From contig JAMLHL010000002.1 of assembly GCA_023957125.1 (NCBI GenBank), positions 1 through 64,000 on the forward strand: a DNA stretch of 64,000 bases, read 5' to 3'. A program made the translations under genes and the position numbers. The notes below the pieces were generated by a model that was given only the letters and a program-made list of their open reading frames with translations, was not told the origin of the DNA and made no database searches. This DNA comes from Chitinophagaceae bacterium (GTDB lineage: Bacteria > Bacteroidota > Bacteroidia > Chitinophagales > Chitinophagaceae). This document shows, piece after piece, positions 26,717-35,885 of the stretch. Within the stretch, counting starts at the first letter, position 1. Each line of letters begins with the position of its first letter.

Positions 26717-28228
26717 ATGAAACGATACGATATCCTGATCATAGGAAGCGGTGTAGGAGGGTTGGTTTGCGGGGGGATTCTCAGCAAAGAAGGATATCGT
26801 GTAGGGGTACTCGAAAAGAACAAACAAACGGGGGGATCGCTTCAGACCTTTTCGCGTGACAAAGAAATATTTGATTCCGGCGTTCATTACCTCGGCGGAC
26901 TGGACAAAGGACAAAACCTTTACCAGATATTCAGCTACCTGGGCATAATGGAGAAGCTGAAGTTGCAAAGGATGGATGAAGAAGCTTTTGATAAGATCAT
27001 CATTGGCAACGATCAGAAGGAATACAGGCAGGCCCAGGGATATGAAAAATTCATCAGGAACCTGGCAGTAGATTTCCCGGAGGAAGAAGCGGCCATCAGG
27101 AATTATTGTGAAAAAATCAAATGGGTTTGCAGTAAATTCCCGCTGTATAATTTAAGAGACCAGGGTTTGTATGATGAAAAGGCGGAAGTGCTGGAACTGG
27201 ATACCTACGCCGTTATCCGTTCGTTAACCGCCAACAGAAAATTGCAGGCGGTATTGGTTGGCAACAATGCGCTTTATGTAGGGAAACCGGACGAAACGCC
27301 GTTTTACGTACACGCGCTGATCGTCAACAGCTACATCGAAAGTGCATGGAAATGTATTAATGGCGGCTCCCAGATTGCAAAGCTCCTGGCAGGGCATATC
27401 AGGGATGCCGGAGGGGAGGTGATCCGGCATGCGGAAGTAGTGAAGATCGCCTCAGAAGGCAACAGGGCTACTTATGCCGAAACGGCCGATGGAACCCGCT
27501 ATTACGCCGACATGTTTATCTCCAATATGCATCCGGGGAAGACCCTCGAAATGACGGATACCGACGTGATCCGGAATATTTACAGGAAGCGTATTCAAAA
27601 TCTCCCGCATACCATCTCTTCTTTTCTGGTACATATTGTATTGAAGAAAAATTGCTTCAAATACCGGCGGCATAATTATTATTATCATAGGGAGGGGCGG
27701 ATATGGGATTTGGCGGACTATACCACGGACAATTGGCCGCTGGGCTATGCATTGTTTTTCCCGCCTTCGCATCGAACGGATGAATACGCCGGCACAATGA
27801 CTATCTTCACCTATATGCGTTACGAAGATGTAGCGCCCTGGTGGGTTACTTTTAATACCGTGGTAGCGGAAAGCAGCCGGGGGCAGGCCTATGAGTCTTT
27901 TAAAAAGGAAAAAGCCGGCATTTTACTGGACCTGGTGGAGGAAAGATTCCCCGGGCTTCGTAATTGTATTAAGTCTTATACGGCATCCACACCGCTATCG
28001 TATAGAGACTATATAGGCAACTACGACGGATCTCTCTACGGTATAGCCAAAGATTATAAAGACCCTTTCAAAACTTTTATCTCTCCCCGGACCAAGCTGA
28101 GAAATTTGTTTCTTACCGGGCAGAACATCAACATCCACGGCGTGCTGGGTTGTTCCATCAGCGCCCTGCTGACCTGTATCACCTTATTGGGTAACGACGA
28201 TGTGATCAAAAAGATTAGAAATGCATAG
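26717..28228 (+). CDS. FAD-dependent oxidoreductase, CrtI/phytoene-desaturase-like
   Basis: 503 residues. N-terminal dinucleotide-binding motif IIGSGVGGLVCGGILSKEGY with the Glu of VLEKN that holds the FAD ribose, then GGSLQTF and the SGVHYLGG segment typical of the CrtI and retinol-saturase group. The C-terminal FAD contact is LFLTGQNINIHGVLG. Members saturate, desaturate or isomerise polyenes. In this operon it probably acts on the polyene or fatty acyl chain. Its last 8 bp overlap the next gene, showing co-translation. Confidence 0.9.
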   Translation: MKRYDILIIGSGVGGLVCGGILSKEGYRVGVLEKNKQTGGSLQTFSRDKEIFDSGVHYLGGLDKGQNLYQIFSYLGIMEKLKLQRMDEEAFDKIIIGNDQKEYRQAQGYEKFIRNLAVDFPEEEAAIRNYCEKIKWVCSKFPLYNLRDQGLYDEKAEVLELDTYAVIRSLTANRKLQAVLVGNNALYVGKPDETPFYVHALIVNSYIESAWKCINGGSQIAKLLAGHIRDAGGEVIRHAEVVKIASEGNRATYAETADGTRYYADMFISNMHPGKTLEMTDTDVIRNIYRKRIQNLPHTISSFLVHIVLKKNCFKYRRHNYYYHREGRIWDLADYTTDNWPLGYALFFPPSHRTDEYAGTMTIFTYMRYEDVAPWWVTFNTVVAESSRGQAYESFKKEKAGILLDLVEERFPGLRNCIKSYTASTPLSYRDYIGNYDGSLYGIAKDYKDPFKTFISPRTKLRNLFLTGQNINIHGVLGCSISALLTCITLLGNDDVIKKIRNA

Positions 28229-29888
28229 CACTAAAAAAGTATTCCGGTGGTTCCTGTATATTATTGCCGTACCGGCCCTGCTGTTGCTGCTGCTTTTTAC
28301 CTATGTAGCTTATGTCAGCCGAACGGCGCCTCCGGTTGTTAACGACACTGGCAGTTTGCAATGGCAACGGGAGGATCATGGCAATGGGTTTTACACTATC
28401 GGCAATAACTGGTTCAGGAAAAGTAAATCGGGATTGTTTGAGTTGTATGTAGAAGGAAAGCCTTTTGAAAGGGGAGTGGTCAACGGCCGGCTTTCAAAAG
28501 AGCTGATCGTATCGCAGGAAGATTATTTCAGCAACCAGATCAAAAAAATGATCCCCTCCACCTTTTACCTACATTTTCTGAAATACATGATCGGCTGGTT
28601 CAACCGCAACCTGAGCCGGCATGTAACCGATGAATACCAGCAAGAAATTTATGGCGTGTCTCAATCGGCTTCCGGCAGCTACAATTATATCGGCACCAAT
28701 TACGAACGGATATTGAACTATCACGCCGCTCATGATATAGGGCATGCGTTGCAAAATATGGCCCTGGTGGGCTGCACTTCCTTCGGTACCTGGGATGGAG
28801 CTTCGGCAGACAGCACAATGATCATCGGGCGCAACTTTGACTTTTACGTGAGCGACGACTTTGCCAAAAACAAGATCATTCTTTTTGAGAACCCGGCACA
28901 GGGATACAAGTTCATGAGTGTTACCTGGGGTGGTTTTATAGGCGTGGTATCCGGGATGAATGAAAAAGGCCTCACCGTAACCATTAACGCGGCTAAAAGC
29001 AGTATCCCCACAGGTTCCGCTACCCCTGTTTCGCTGGTGGCCAGGGAGATCCTGCAATATGCGGCTACTATCAAAGAAGCCGTTGCCATTGCCCATCAAC
29101 GCACGATGTTTGTATCGGAATCCTTTTTAGTAGCTTCCGCCGCTGATCATAAAGCGGTGATCATTGAAAAAACGCCCGATACTTTGGATGTTTATGATCC
29201 GGGCGAAGACCATATTCTTTGTGCGAATCATTTCCAGGGTAAAGTACTGGTGGGTACTGAGCCTAATATCCACCAGATGAAAGAAAGCGCTTCGGCGTAT
29301 CGGTATAAGCGGCTCCGGGAACTTATAAAGGAAAATGGGAAGAATACCCTTCAAAAAACCATCAACATTTTACGAGATCAGAAAGGGTTGCGTAATACGG
29401 ACATTGGCATGGGTAACGAGAAGGCGTTAAATCAACTGATCGCGCATCACTCCATCGTATTCGAACCCGGGAAATTACGGGTATGGGTTTCCACCGCGCC
29501 CTGGCAGTTGGGCGAATACGTGGCTTACGATCTTCATACGATATTTGCGATGCACGGATTGCAGGAAAACCGCGAAATTTATGACGCGTCATTGACCGTT
29601 CCCCCGGACTCCTTTTTATTGACTGAGAAGTATAAGGATTATGAAAGGTATCGCAAACTCAGGCAGCGGCTGCAGGACGGAGAGGAAGTGAACGTGGACA
29701 GTCTTATTGAAAGCAACCCGGAGTTTTATCACAGTTATGTACTGGCTGGAGATTATTGTACAGCGCACCATGACCAACACCGCGCTTTGGGTTATTACCA
29801 ACAGGCGCTGACGAAAGAGATAGCCACGGAACAGGAAGAAGCCTATATCCGGAAAAAGATAGAAGAAATACAAAAACGAATACCATAA
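28221..29888 (+). CDS. C45-type Ntn-hydrolase-like acyltransferase, membrane-anchored
   Basis: 555 residues. One N-terminal TM (about 10-30, FLYIIAVPALLLLLLFTYVAYV) faces the rest to the periplasm. The Cys of VGCTSFGTW near residue 184 is the likely N-terminal nucleophile freed by self-cleavage, followed by IIGRNFDFYV and a GFIGVVSGMNEKGLTVTINA block typical of the isopenicillin-N-acyltransferase/C45 and bile-salt-hydrolase fold. The C-terminal 90 residues look like a TPR-like helical tail (AGDYCTAHHDQHRALGYYQQ). Such proteins recur in flexirubin loci; an acyl transfer or acyl hydrolysis role on the pigment is an inference. One base separates it from acpS. Confidence 0.82.
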   Translation: MHSTKKVFRWFLYIIAVPALLLLLLFTYVAYVSRTAPPVVNDTGSLQWQREDHGNGFYTIGNNWFRKSKSGLFELYVEGKPFERGVVNGRLSKELIVSQEDYFSNQIKKMIPSTFYLHFLKYMIGWFNRNLSRHVTDEYQQEIYGVSQSASGSYNYIGTNYERILNYHAAHDIGHALQNMALVGCTSFGTWDGASADSTMIIGRNFDFYVSDDFAKNKIILFENPAQGYKFMSVTWGGFIGVVSGMNEKGLTVTINAAKSSIPTGSATPVSLVAREILQYAATIKEAVAIAHQRTMFVSESFLVASAADHKAVIIEKTPDTLDVYDPGEDHILCANHFQGKVLVGTEPNIHQMKESASAYRYKRLRELIKENGKNTLQKTINILRDQKGLRNTDIGMGNEKALNQLIAHHSIVFEPGKLRVWVSTAPWQLGEYVAYDLHTIFAMHGLQENREIYDASLTVPPDSFLLTEKYKDYERYRKLRQRLQDGEEVNVDSLIESNPEFYHSYVLAGDYCTAHHDQHRALGYYQQALTKEIATEQEEAYIRKKIEEIQKRIP

Positions 29889-29889
29889 A

Positions 29890-30255
29890 ATGATCTCGGG
29901 AATAGGAACAGATATCGTGGAAACCAGCCGGATAGCCGGCGCCATTGAAAAGGAACAGGGCTTCCGGGAACTGGTATTTTCAAAAGATGAAATCGCCTAT
30001 TGCGAATCGAAAACAAACAAGTACCAGCACTATGCCGCACGCTTTGCAGCCAAGGAAGCCTTCTTCAAAGCACTGGGAACCGGATGGCAAAACGCAACTG
30101 CATTTAACGAAGTGGAGATCGTGAATAGCGGGACCGGGAAGCCTGAGCTCAGGCTGCTTGGAATGACCGCAACAACCATTGGACCGGTAAATGCACAGGT
30201 GTCTCTTTCTCATATAAAAACGGTAGCCACCGCCGTAGTAATTCTCGAAGCCTGA
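29890..30255 (+). CDS. acpS: Holo-[acyl-carrier-protein] synthase
   Basis: 121 residues, the normal AcpS length. Moves the 4'-phosphopantetheine arm from CoA to a Ser of an acyl carrier protein. Key motifs: GIGTDIVE with the Mg-binding Asp at residue 8, and RFAAKEAFFKALGTG with the second acidic ligand. It is the last gene of the operon, one base after the C45-type gene. It could serve the housekeeping fatty acid ACP or the pigment ACP; no ACP gene is in the window. Confidence 0.95.
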   Translation: MISGIGTDIVETSRIAGAIEKEQGFRELVFSKDEIAYCESKTNKYQHYAARFAAKEAFFKALGTGWQNATAFNEVEIVNSGTGKPELRLLGMTATTIGPVNAQVSLSHIKTVATAVVILEA

Positions 30256-30280
30256 AATTGGCTGCCGACAAATAAAAAAA

Positions 30281-30310
30281 GGGGCGGCATAAAAATGCGC
30301 CCCCGCTTTT
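30281..30310 (+). terminator. Intrinsic terminator after acpS
   Basis: GGGGC-G-GCAT, loop AAAA, ATGC-GCCCC, a nine-pair stem with one bulged G, followed by CGCTTTT and preceded by seven A residues. Closes the pigment-type operon 25 bp after acpS. Confidence 0.7.
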
Positions 30311-30493
30311 AAAATCCAATATCCTATGAAAAACCTGGAACAAAGCTATTCTTTGATTTTAAAAGAAGGAAACATTTGCCTTTCTTTTGAGTAACTTGTC
30401 GGATTCAGGCTGTAATCAGTCGGAATTCCATTATTTTTTCCAGCCCCGGGAATAACATGACCGGAATGCCGCCGGGCGAAGGCGAACAGGGAA

Positions 30494-32056
30494 CTAAAAC
30501 TTAAATCCAACCGTTAGTAATATGTTACCGATATTGTTGGTTAATTTGGCAGCATTGAATACATTTTCGTCCAGGCGGTAAGGATAATAAGCGTCCTTAA
30601 TGATCTGGTGTATGTAGGCGATATCCACAAACATGCCTTTGTTGCGCCAGCCCAGCCCGCCGCTGATATTCATCCTGGCAGCCCTGGTGATATCTGCAGC
30701 CTGGTTGTTGAAGTAATTGTTAGTGTAGGGATTGCCGTAATATCCAAATCCAGCTCTCACCATGAGGGTTTCGAACTTAAGTTCTCCACCGAGGCGGAAA
30801 TTTACAGCCGATTTGAATACCCTGCTCATCGTATTGTTGAGATCGTTAAAATAATCCTTGTCTGCCTGGTTGGTATTATCCTGCGTATTGAACGCATTAT
30901 TTTTATAACTGACATATTCCACATCGGCTGTTACAAACCCCTTTTGTGATTTTACATCCTCCTGGCTGCCAAAAATATAGGCCAGGCCTCCGCCCAAACG
31001 CAGCGGGGTTTTATACCGGTAGGTGTATTCACCTGCATAGCCCTGGTTGAAATCTAATGAACTCTGCGACTGAACGCCGGCATAGCCCTCCGTATCGGTG
31101 GTAAGAGAAGAATAGTAGGTATCTTTAAAAGAATACCATGCCGGACTTTGAAAATTCAATCCCACTCTCAGCGACTCTATCGGCTTTGCTATTATTCCGA
31201 TGTTGATGTTTACCCCGGTTCCATCGGTTTTCAGGTAGTCATCTGCCACAAAATAATTGAAATCATTATCGGTGTTATTCGTTGCATCGCTTTCCCTGAA
31301 GCCGGAGTTTCGAACATATTTCAACGTATTAATATTGACAGAACCACCCAGATAAAACACATCGTTATAGTTGCCCCCCATGCCAATACTAAACGTTGAT
31401 ATTCCTCCGGTTGAACGGATGGTTTGTTGTTGCTTCAACCCGGTGGTTACCGTAGCATTGCTGGCGTATCCGTTAAGGAAGCCATCATTGTCATAGGTGG
31501 GATCAATAAGATAAGTATTCAAACCCAAGCTGGCGCCATAGGGATAATCCGATGCAGCCTGGTTGGGATCGGTTGCGTTTCCGTTGATCAGTTGATCCAG
31601 GTATTTTTCCGAATACGAACTTTGATTATTGTCGCCGGCAATATAGGTATTGCTGTTGAAATTGGCCGTTTTATTCAGCGCCAGGGCAATGCTCATTCCT
31701 TTCCACTTGCTGTTGCTGCGATACGAAGGCATGCCCCATACTACTCCTATAGGACCGTAATTAAAACTGCTTTTACTATCTGTGGCGGCGCTGCCTCTGT
31801 ACATTGATTTGCTGTTGTTGAAACTGATCCCCGGGCTAAGCACAAGCTCGCTGGTCTTATATATGCCGATGCCGGCCGGGTTGGTATATAAGGCTGTAAT
31901 ATCTCCTCCCAGGGCACTTATGGCTCCTCCAATAGACTGCGCCCTGGCGGTGCCTTGCGGGCTAAGCCAGGAATATCTCACAGCGTCCAATGGTTCCTGG
32001 GCGAATAAAAAATGAGCTAAAAAAACAAATCCTGCTGTGGCTAATACCGTCCTCAT
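30494..32056 (-). CDS. OmpP1/FadL-like outer-membrane beta-barrel protein
   Basis: About 520 residues from the ATG at 32056, chosen because MRTVLATAGFVFLAHFLFAQ is the signal peptide; a longer open frame to 32164 runs back through a terminator hairpin and is not plausible. Mature start EPLDAVRYSWLSPQGTARAQSIGGAISALGGDITALYTNPAGIG is typical for the FadL-like family (NPAG motif). The barrel closes with NILLTVGFKF, ending in Phe. Members take up hydrophobic compounds; the substrate here is unknown. Confidence 0.87.
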   Translation of the reverse strand: MRTVLATAGFVFLAHFLFAQEPLDAVRYSWLSPQGTARAQSIGGAISALGGDITALYTNPAGIGIYKTSELVLSPGISFNNSKSMYRGSAATDSKSSFNYGPIGVVWGMPSYRSNSKWKGMSIALALNKTANFNSNTYIAGDNNQSSYSEKYLDQLINGNATDPNQAASDYPYGASLGLNTYLIDPTYDNDGFLNGYASNATVTTGLKQQQTIRSTGGISTFSIGMGGNYNDVFYLGGSVNINTLKYVRNSGFRESDATNNTDNDFNYFVADDYLKTDGTGVNINIGIIAKPIESLRVGLNFQSPAWYSFKDTYYSSLTTDTEGYAGVQSQSSLDFNQGYAGEYTYRYKTPLRLGGGLAYIFGSQEDVKSQKGFVTADVEYVSYKNNAFNTQDNTNQADKDYFNDLNNTMSRVFKSAVNFRLGGELKFETLMVRAGFGYYGNPYTNNYFNNQAADITRAARMNISGGLGWRNKGMFVDIAYIHQIIKDAYYPYRLDENVFNAAKLTNNIGNILLTVGFKF

Positions 32057-32097
32057 ATCTGAATGTTTAAAATCAAAGGTTTCCTTTGTTCTCTCAT

Positions 32098-32129
32098 ACC
32101 AAAAAGAGCGGATTGCCGCTCTTTTTGGT
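32098..32129. terminator. Bidirectional intrinsic terminator
   Basis: Perfect 14-bp stem (32098-32111 with 32116-32129; AAAAAGAGCGG/CCGCTCTTTTT) with a 4-nt ATTG loop. It ends the lipoprotein transcript coming from the right on the minus strand and separates it from the FadL-like gene. Confidence 0.85.
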
Positions 32130-32197
32130 TGATTATATTTTATTGTTTGTTTAATAGAATACAATTACTCAATTTCATTTACCTGACCGCTACTCTT

Positions 32198-33106
32198 TTA
32201 TCTGCCGCCTCTGCCCGGGGAACGGGAAGGAGCGCTTCCTCCACTGCCACCCATCCTGCTTCCGGAGTTGGAACCCGGAGAAAACCTGGGTGTTGATGGT
32301 GAGTTGTTGTTGTCAAAAGTTCTTGATGGTCTGCTCTGGGTATCCCTCTCAACCGAGCGACGTGGGCTGGTATTAGAGGGCGATGAACTCCTGGGATTCA
32401 CATAATTGTTGTTATTATTATTTCGGAATACCCTAACCGGCGCGTTCCCGTTATTATTATTCAGGTTCGTGTTGCTTCTCTGATTTCCAAAACTCCTCAG
32501 GTTAGAGGTTCTTGGGGTATAAGTACCCGCAGGCTTCAGATTTCCTATAGGTTTCCCGGAAATAATGCCGGGATAATAATGCCCATATCCATAGGAATAA
32601 TAAGGATCATAAAAAGGACTATAAAAAGAGTAGGGATTGTAATACCCGCCATACAAACCACCCCAGCCGAATCCGAGCCCCATTCCGAAAGATGAATAGT
32701 AGGGAGAATAGAGGGAATAAGGACTATACATGGAATAGGGAGAATAGAAACTGTATGGACTATACCCATAGCCCAATCCGAAACTACTTCCAAAGTAGGG
32801 AGAATACATACCGCCTCCATAATAACCATAATCATCAAGCCCAGACCACAGCGCCCGGTTCCTCACCTTCATGCGCAGGTAATTATCTTCGCTCTGGTAT
32901 GCCGAACGGTCCTGTTCGGTTTGCACATTCACATACTCATCTCCGCTATTGCTGTCGTAATATGGATCGTTATCGGAATAAGCAACACGCTGTTGCGGGC
33001 TGGGAGAATAATACACATCATCGGGAGTTTGCCCCGATCTGTATAAGGTGGAACAGCTGCTGAGCCCCACAGCTATCGCTGCCAAAAGTAAAATTCTCTT
33101 ATTCAT
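32198..33106 (-). CDS. Tyr/Ser/Pro/Gly-rich lipoprotein with SPY repeats
   Basis: 302 residues. Signal peptide with lipobox LSSC. Residues 20-90 are polar; residues about 100-175 are a low-complexity run built on YSPYSx (SPYSFYSPYSMYSPYS) and YGGYYNPYS; residues 190-302 are Asn/Ser/Arg-rich with NNNNN and SPGRGGR at the end. No enzymatic motif. Such proteins are common in Bacteroidota and have no settled function; the Tyr-rich part could be a surface adhesive or structural segment, the Arg-rich end may bind anionic polymers. It has its own terminator downstream. Confidence 0.82.
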   Translation of the reverse strand: MNKRILLLAAIAVGLSSCSTLYRSGQTPDDVYYSPSPQQRVAYSDNDPYYDSNSGDEYVNVQTEQDRSAYQSEDNYLRMKVRNRALWSGLDDYGYYGGGMYSPYFGSSFGLGYGYSPYSFYSPYSMYSPYSLYSPYYSSFGMGLGFGWGGLYGGYYNPYSFYSPFYDPYYSYGYGHYYPGIISGKPIGNLKPAGTYTPRTSNLRSFGNQRSNTNLNNNNGNAPVRVFRNNNNNNYVNPRSSSPSNTSPRRSVERDTQSRPSRTFDNNNSPSTPRFSPGSNSGSRMGGSGGSAPSRSPGRGGR

Positions 33107-33187
33107 GCGTAAGTGTTTTAGATTTACAGGATGAAGTTACTACATTTGCCGCAATTTATACTGTTAATCTATTCAAAATAGTTGAAT

Positions 33188-33204
33188 ATATATTGACAAT
33201 ATAT
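33188..33204. promoter_or_regulatory. 17-bp palindrome in a divergent promoter region
   Basis: ATATATTG-A-CAATATAT, perfect 8-bp arms around one base, between the divergent lipoprotein gene and proS. Its symmetry suits a dimeric repressor, but AT-rich palindromes also occur by chance. Confidence 0.35.
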
Positions 33205-33262
33205 CCTATGTGAATAAAATCTTCTGTATAAAGCGCGTAAACACAAGAATACACATAAAAAT

Positions 33263-34741
33263 ATGAGCAAAGAAATCACTCCGCGGTTGCAGGATTATGC
33301 CCAATGGTACAACGATCTTATCATCAAGGGGGGCTTGGCCGATTATTCGGCGGTAAGAGGCTGTATGGTTATTAAGCCCTATGGCTTCACCTTGTGGGAA
33401 AATATGCGCGACCAGTTGGACCGGATGTTTAAGGATACAGGTCACGTGAATGCTTATTTTCCCCTCTTTGTTCCTAAGAGCCTGTTTGAAGCGGAAGAGA
33501 AAAATGCGGAGGGATTCGCCAAGGAATGCGCCATAGTAACCCATTACCGCTTGAAAACAGATCCTGAAAACAAAGGAAAACTGGTGGTAGATCCCGAAGC
33601 TAAATTAGAAGAAGAGCTGGTGGTTCGCCCCACCAGTGAAGCCATCATCTGGAGCACCTATAAAACCTGGATACAATCTTACCGCGATCTTCCCCTGCTG
33701 ATCAACCAATGGGCCAACGTGGTACGCTGGGAAATGCGTACCCGGTTGTTTTTGCGCACCACGGAGTTTTTGTGGCAGGAAGGTCATACAGCCCATGCCA
33801 ACGCACAGGAGGCTATAGAAGAAACCGTGCAAATGCTGAATGTATATGCCGATTTTGTGGAAAACTGGATGGCGCTGCCGGTGGTCAAAGGCGTAAAGAC
33901 TCCTAACGAGAGATTTGCGGGCGCCGTGGATACCTATTGTATCGAAGCCCTGATGCAGGACGGGAAAGCGCTGCAGGCAGGCACTTCGCATTTTCTCGGA
34001 CAGAATTTTGCCAAAGCGTTCGACGTGCAGTTCCTGAATAAAGAAAATAAACTGGAATATGTTTGGGCTACTTCCTGGGGGGTATCTACCCGGCTGATCG
34101 GAGCGTTGGTGATGGCGCACAGCGACGATGAGGGGTTGATCCTGCCGCCCCGGATTGCCCCTTACCAGATCGTAATTGTGCCTATTCATAAGGGAGAAGA
34201 ACAAAAACAACGGATAGATGAAAGGGTGAAAGCGCTGATGCAGGAATTGAAGCTGGCTGGCATCCGGGTAAAATACGACGACAACGACAACAACCGCCCG
34301 GGCTGGAAATTTGCCGAATACGAAAAACAGGGCGTTCCTGTTCGTTTAGCCATTGGCGTTAGAGACATAGAAAACAATACCGTAGAAATCGCCCGCAGGG
34401 ATACCAGAGAAAAACTCAGCCTGAGGATGGATAACCTGTCCGGGCAAATTATAAACCTCCTGCAGCAGATCCAGCAGGATATGTTTGACAAAGCAAAAAC
34501 ATACCGCGATGAACATATCACGTCTGCTGATCATTGGGATGAATTTGTGCGGCTGTTAGACGAAAAAGGCGGATTCATAGCGGCTCACTGGGACGGTACC
34601 CCGGAAACGGAAGACAAGATCAAGGAACTTACTAAAGCTACTATCCGCTGCATTCCCTTAGATGCAACTGAGGAAGAAGGCAAATGCATTCTTACCGGAA
34701 AGCCCAGTAAGAAAAGGGTATTGTTTGCGCAGGCGTATTAA
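33263..34741 (+). CDS. proS: Prolyl-tRNA synthetase (archaeal/eukaryal-like type 3)
   Basis: 492 residues, the short ProS form without the editing insertion. Class II aminoacyl-tRNA synthetase: motif 2 region is [20 protein letters not shown], preceded by [11 protein letters not shown]; the anticodon-binding domain follows from about residue 290 ([15 protein letters not shown]) and the C-terminal ProS-specific domain ends in LFAQAY with the preceding CILTG. Charges tRNA-Pro in the cytoplasm. Start ATG at 33263; no leader structure resembling a T-box was seen. Confidence 0.97.
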   Translation: MSKEITPRLQDYAQWYNDLIIKGGLADYSAVRGCMVIKPYGFTLWENMRDQLDRMFKDTGHVNAYFPLFVPKSLFEAEEKNAEGFAKECAIVTHYRLKTDPENKGKLVVDPEAKLEEELVVRPTSEAIIWSTYKTWIQSYRDLPLLINQWANVVRWEMRTRLFLRTTEFLWQEGHTAHANAQEAIEETVQMLNVYADFVENWMALPVVKGVKTPNERFAGAVDTYCIEALMQDGKALQAGTSHFLGQNFAKAFDVQFLNKENKLEYVWATSWGVSTRLIGALVMAHSDDEGLILPPRIAPYQIVIVPIHKGEEQKQRIDERVKALMQELKLAGIRVKYDDNDNNRPGWKFAEYEKQGVPVRLAIGVRDIENNTVEIARRDTREKLSLRMDNLSGQIINLLQQIQQDMFDKAKTYRDEHITSADHWDEFVRLLDEKGGFIAAHWDGTPETEDKIKELTKATIRCIPLDATEEEGKCILTGKPSKKRVLFAQAY

Positions 34742-34768
34742 CAGGCGGCCCGGAGCCCCCCAGGGTTT

Positions 34769-34924
34769 CTACCACTGAGTTTTCATAGGAATTTCACCGG
34801 TTCCGGAACACCAAAAAGATACTTCGGGCAAAAATTTTTTGGCTGCTGATCTTCCAATCCCTTTAGCCGCACCGGTTACCACTGTGTTTTTTCCTGAAAA
34901 TTGCATAGAATCTGTTTTTCCCAT
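34769..34924 (-). pseudogene. Truncated short-chain dehydrogenase/reductase (N-terminal fragment)
   Basis: From the ATG at 34924 (or 34906) the frame encodes MQFSGKNTVVTGAAKGIG, the TGxxxGxG cofactor motif of an SDR, then RSAAKKFL, and loses resemblance to the family before a stop at 34769. A complete SDR needs about 220 more residues. It lies just downstream of the aldose 1-epimerase at the end of the sugar operon, where an SDR would fit as sugar or keto-deoxy-sugar-acid dehydrogenase. A deletion joining the end of the operon to the proS region is the simplest explanation. Confidence 0.7.
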
Positions 34925-34938
34925 TTTGAATGAAAGAA

Positions 34939-35880
34939 TTATCGCTTTATTAATTCTAAACAAAAATCTGCTTCCAGAATTCCTCCGGGAGGTAATATAG
35001 TAAGCCCAACTCCATTGTTGAACGCATTGCCAATACAAGTAACCGGTTCTATTGCTACTGCTTTTTGGTCAACTACATACAACTGTATGAAAGGATATCC
35101 TCTGCAGATTAACAAGACATCTATACCATCCGGTTCATTTCGAAGGACTATTTTTTCCTCTTCGTTTTCACAACGAAGTTTAAAAACGTTAAAGCTAAAG
35201 CCGGTAAGAGGAAGGAATTGATTTTCTTTATTAAACGGCAATAGCTCACCCGTATTGATATAATCTTCCGTTGTGTAGAATGAAGCAATAGCCGGGATAT
35301 TTATAGCATAATCTGAAGGATTTCCTTTCAGTTTAAAATAAGGATGCCATCCCATCCCGACAGGAATATTACACGATGCCGTATTCTGAACCCGGGTTAT
35401 GCAATGAAATCCCTTCGAACTCAGGCGGTAAGAGACACTTACAACGAATGGGAAAGGATACCCTGGATGATTACCTGTATAACTGCAGGACAATGTTACG
35501 CTGGCTCTGGTTTCATCACAAAACAGGGTCATTTCCTGAAAGACTTTTTGATTCATAAATCCGTGCAGTGCATTTTTTGTATCGGGATCATTGCGGGCTA
35601 AGACGTATTCAACGCCTTCGAATAAATACCTCCCGTTTTCTATCCGGTCAGCGAAGGGCATCAGCAGTGCGCCGCGATACTGCGCCAATCCTTCTCTAAA
35701 AAACTGTTTCGCATCGTCCTGCGACCATAATAACGGATGGGTGGCTGTGTCGCATGCTAAACACACCTGATGTAAGGCTGCGCCAATTTCCGGAAGTATA
35801 TGCACAAATTCTCCGGTATCCGGATTCCTTAATTTTAATAAATAAGTATTGCCAAACGGGCTTCTGGCGATCTCATACAT
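34939..35880 (-). CDS. Aldose 1-epimerase (mutarotase)
   Basis: About 313 residues from the ATG at 35880; a TTG at 35889 would overlap the stop of the upstream gene. Interconverts alpha and beta anomers of a free aldose. Catalytic His pair in NALHGF and GWHPYF; the closing catalytic Glu is probably in the VAIEPVTC segment. No signal peptide, so cytoplasmic. It is the last intact gene of the glycan operon, next to the SMP-30 lactonase, and would feed a cyclic anomer to a sugar dehydrogenase. Confidence 0.9.
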   Translation of the reverse strand: MYEIARSPFGNTYLLKLRNPDTGEFVHILPEIGAALHQVCLACDTATHPLLWSQDDAKQFFREGLAQYRGALLMPFADRIENGRYLFEGVEYVLARNDPDTKNALHGFMNQKVFQEMTLFCDETRASVTLSCSYTGNHPGYPFPFVVSVSYRLSSKGFHCITRVQNTASCNIPVGMGWHPYFKLKGNPSDYAINIPAIASFYTTEDYINTGELLPFNKENQFLPLTGFSFNVFKLRCENEEEKIVLRNEPDGIDVLLICRGYPFIQLYVVDQKAVAIEPVTCIGNAFNNGVGLTILPPGGILEADFCLELIKR

Positions 35881-35885
35881 GAACT

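Noticed and set aside
30326..30394. 22-codon frame MKNLEQSYSLIL... after acpS terminator
   Set aside because: Too short, no neighbour to serve as leader, no recognisable attenuator after it.
32057..32164. Longer start of the FadL-like gene at 32164
   Set aside because: It would translate through a perfect terminator hairpin and place 36 polar residues before the signal peptide.
33107..33262. T-box or riboswitch upstream of proS
   Set aside because: Only 156 bp, no specifier-loop or antiterminator structure, and T-boxes are not expected in Bacteroidota.
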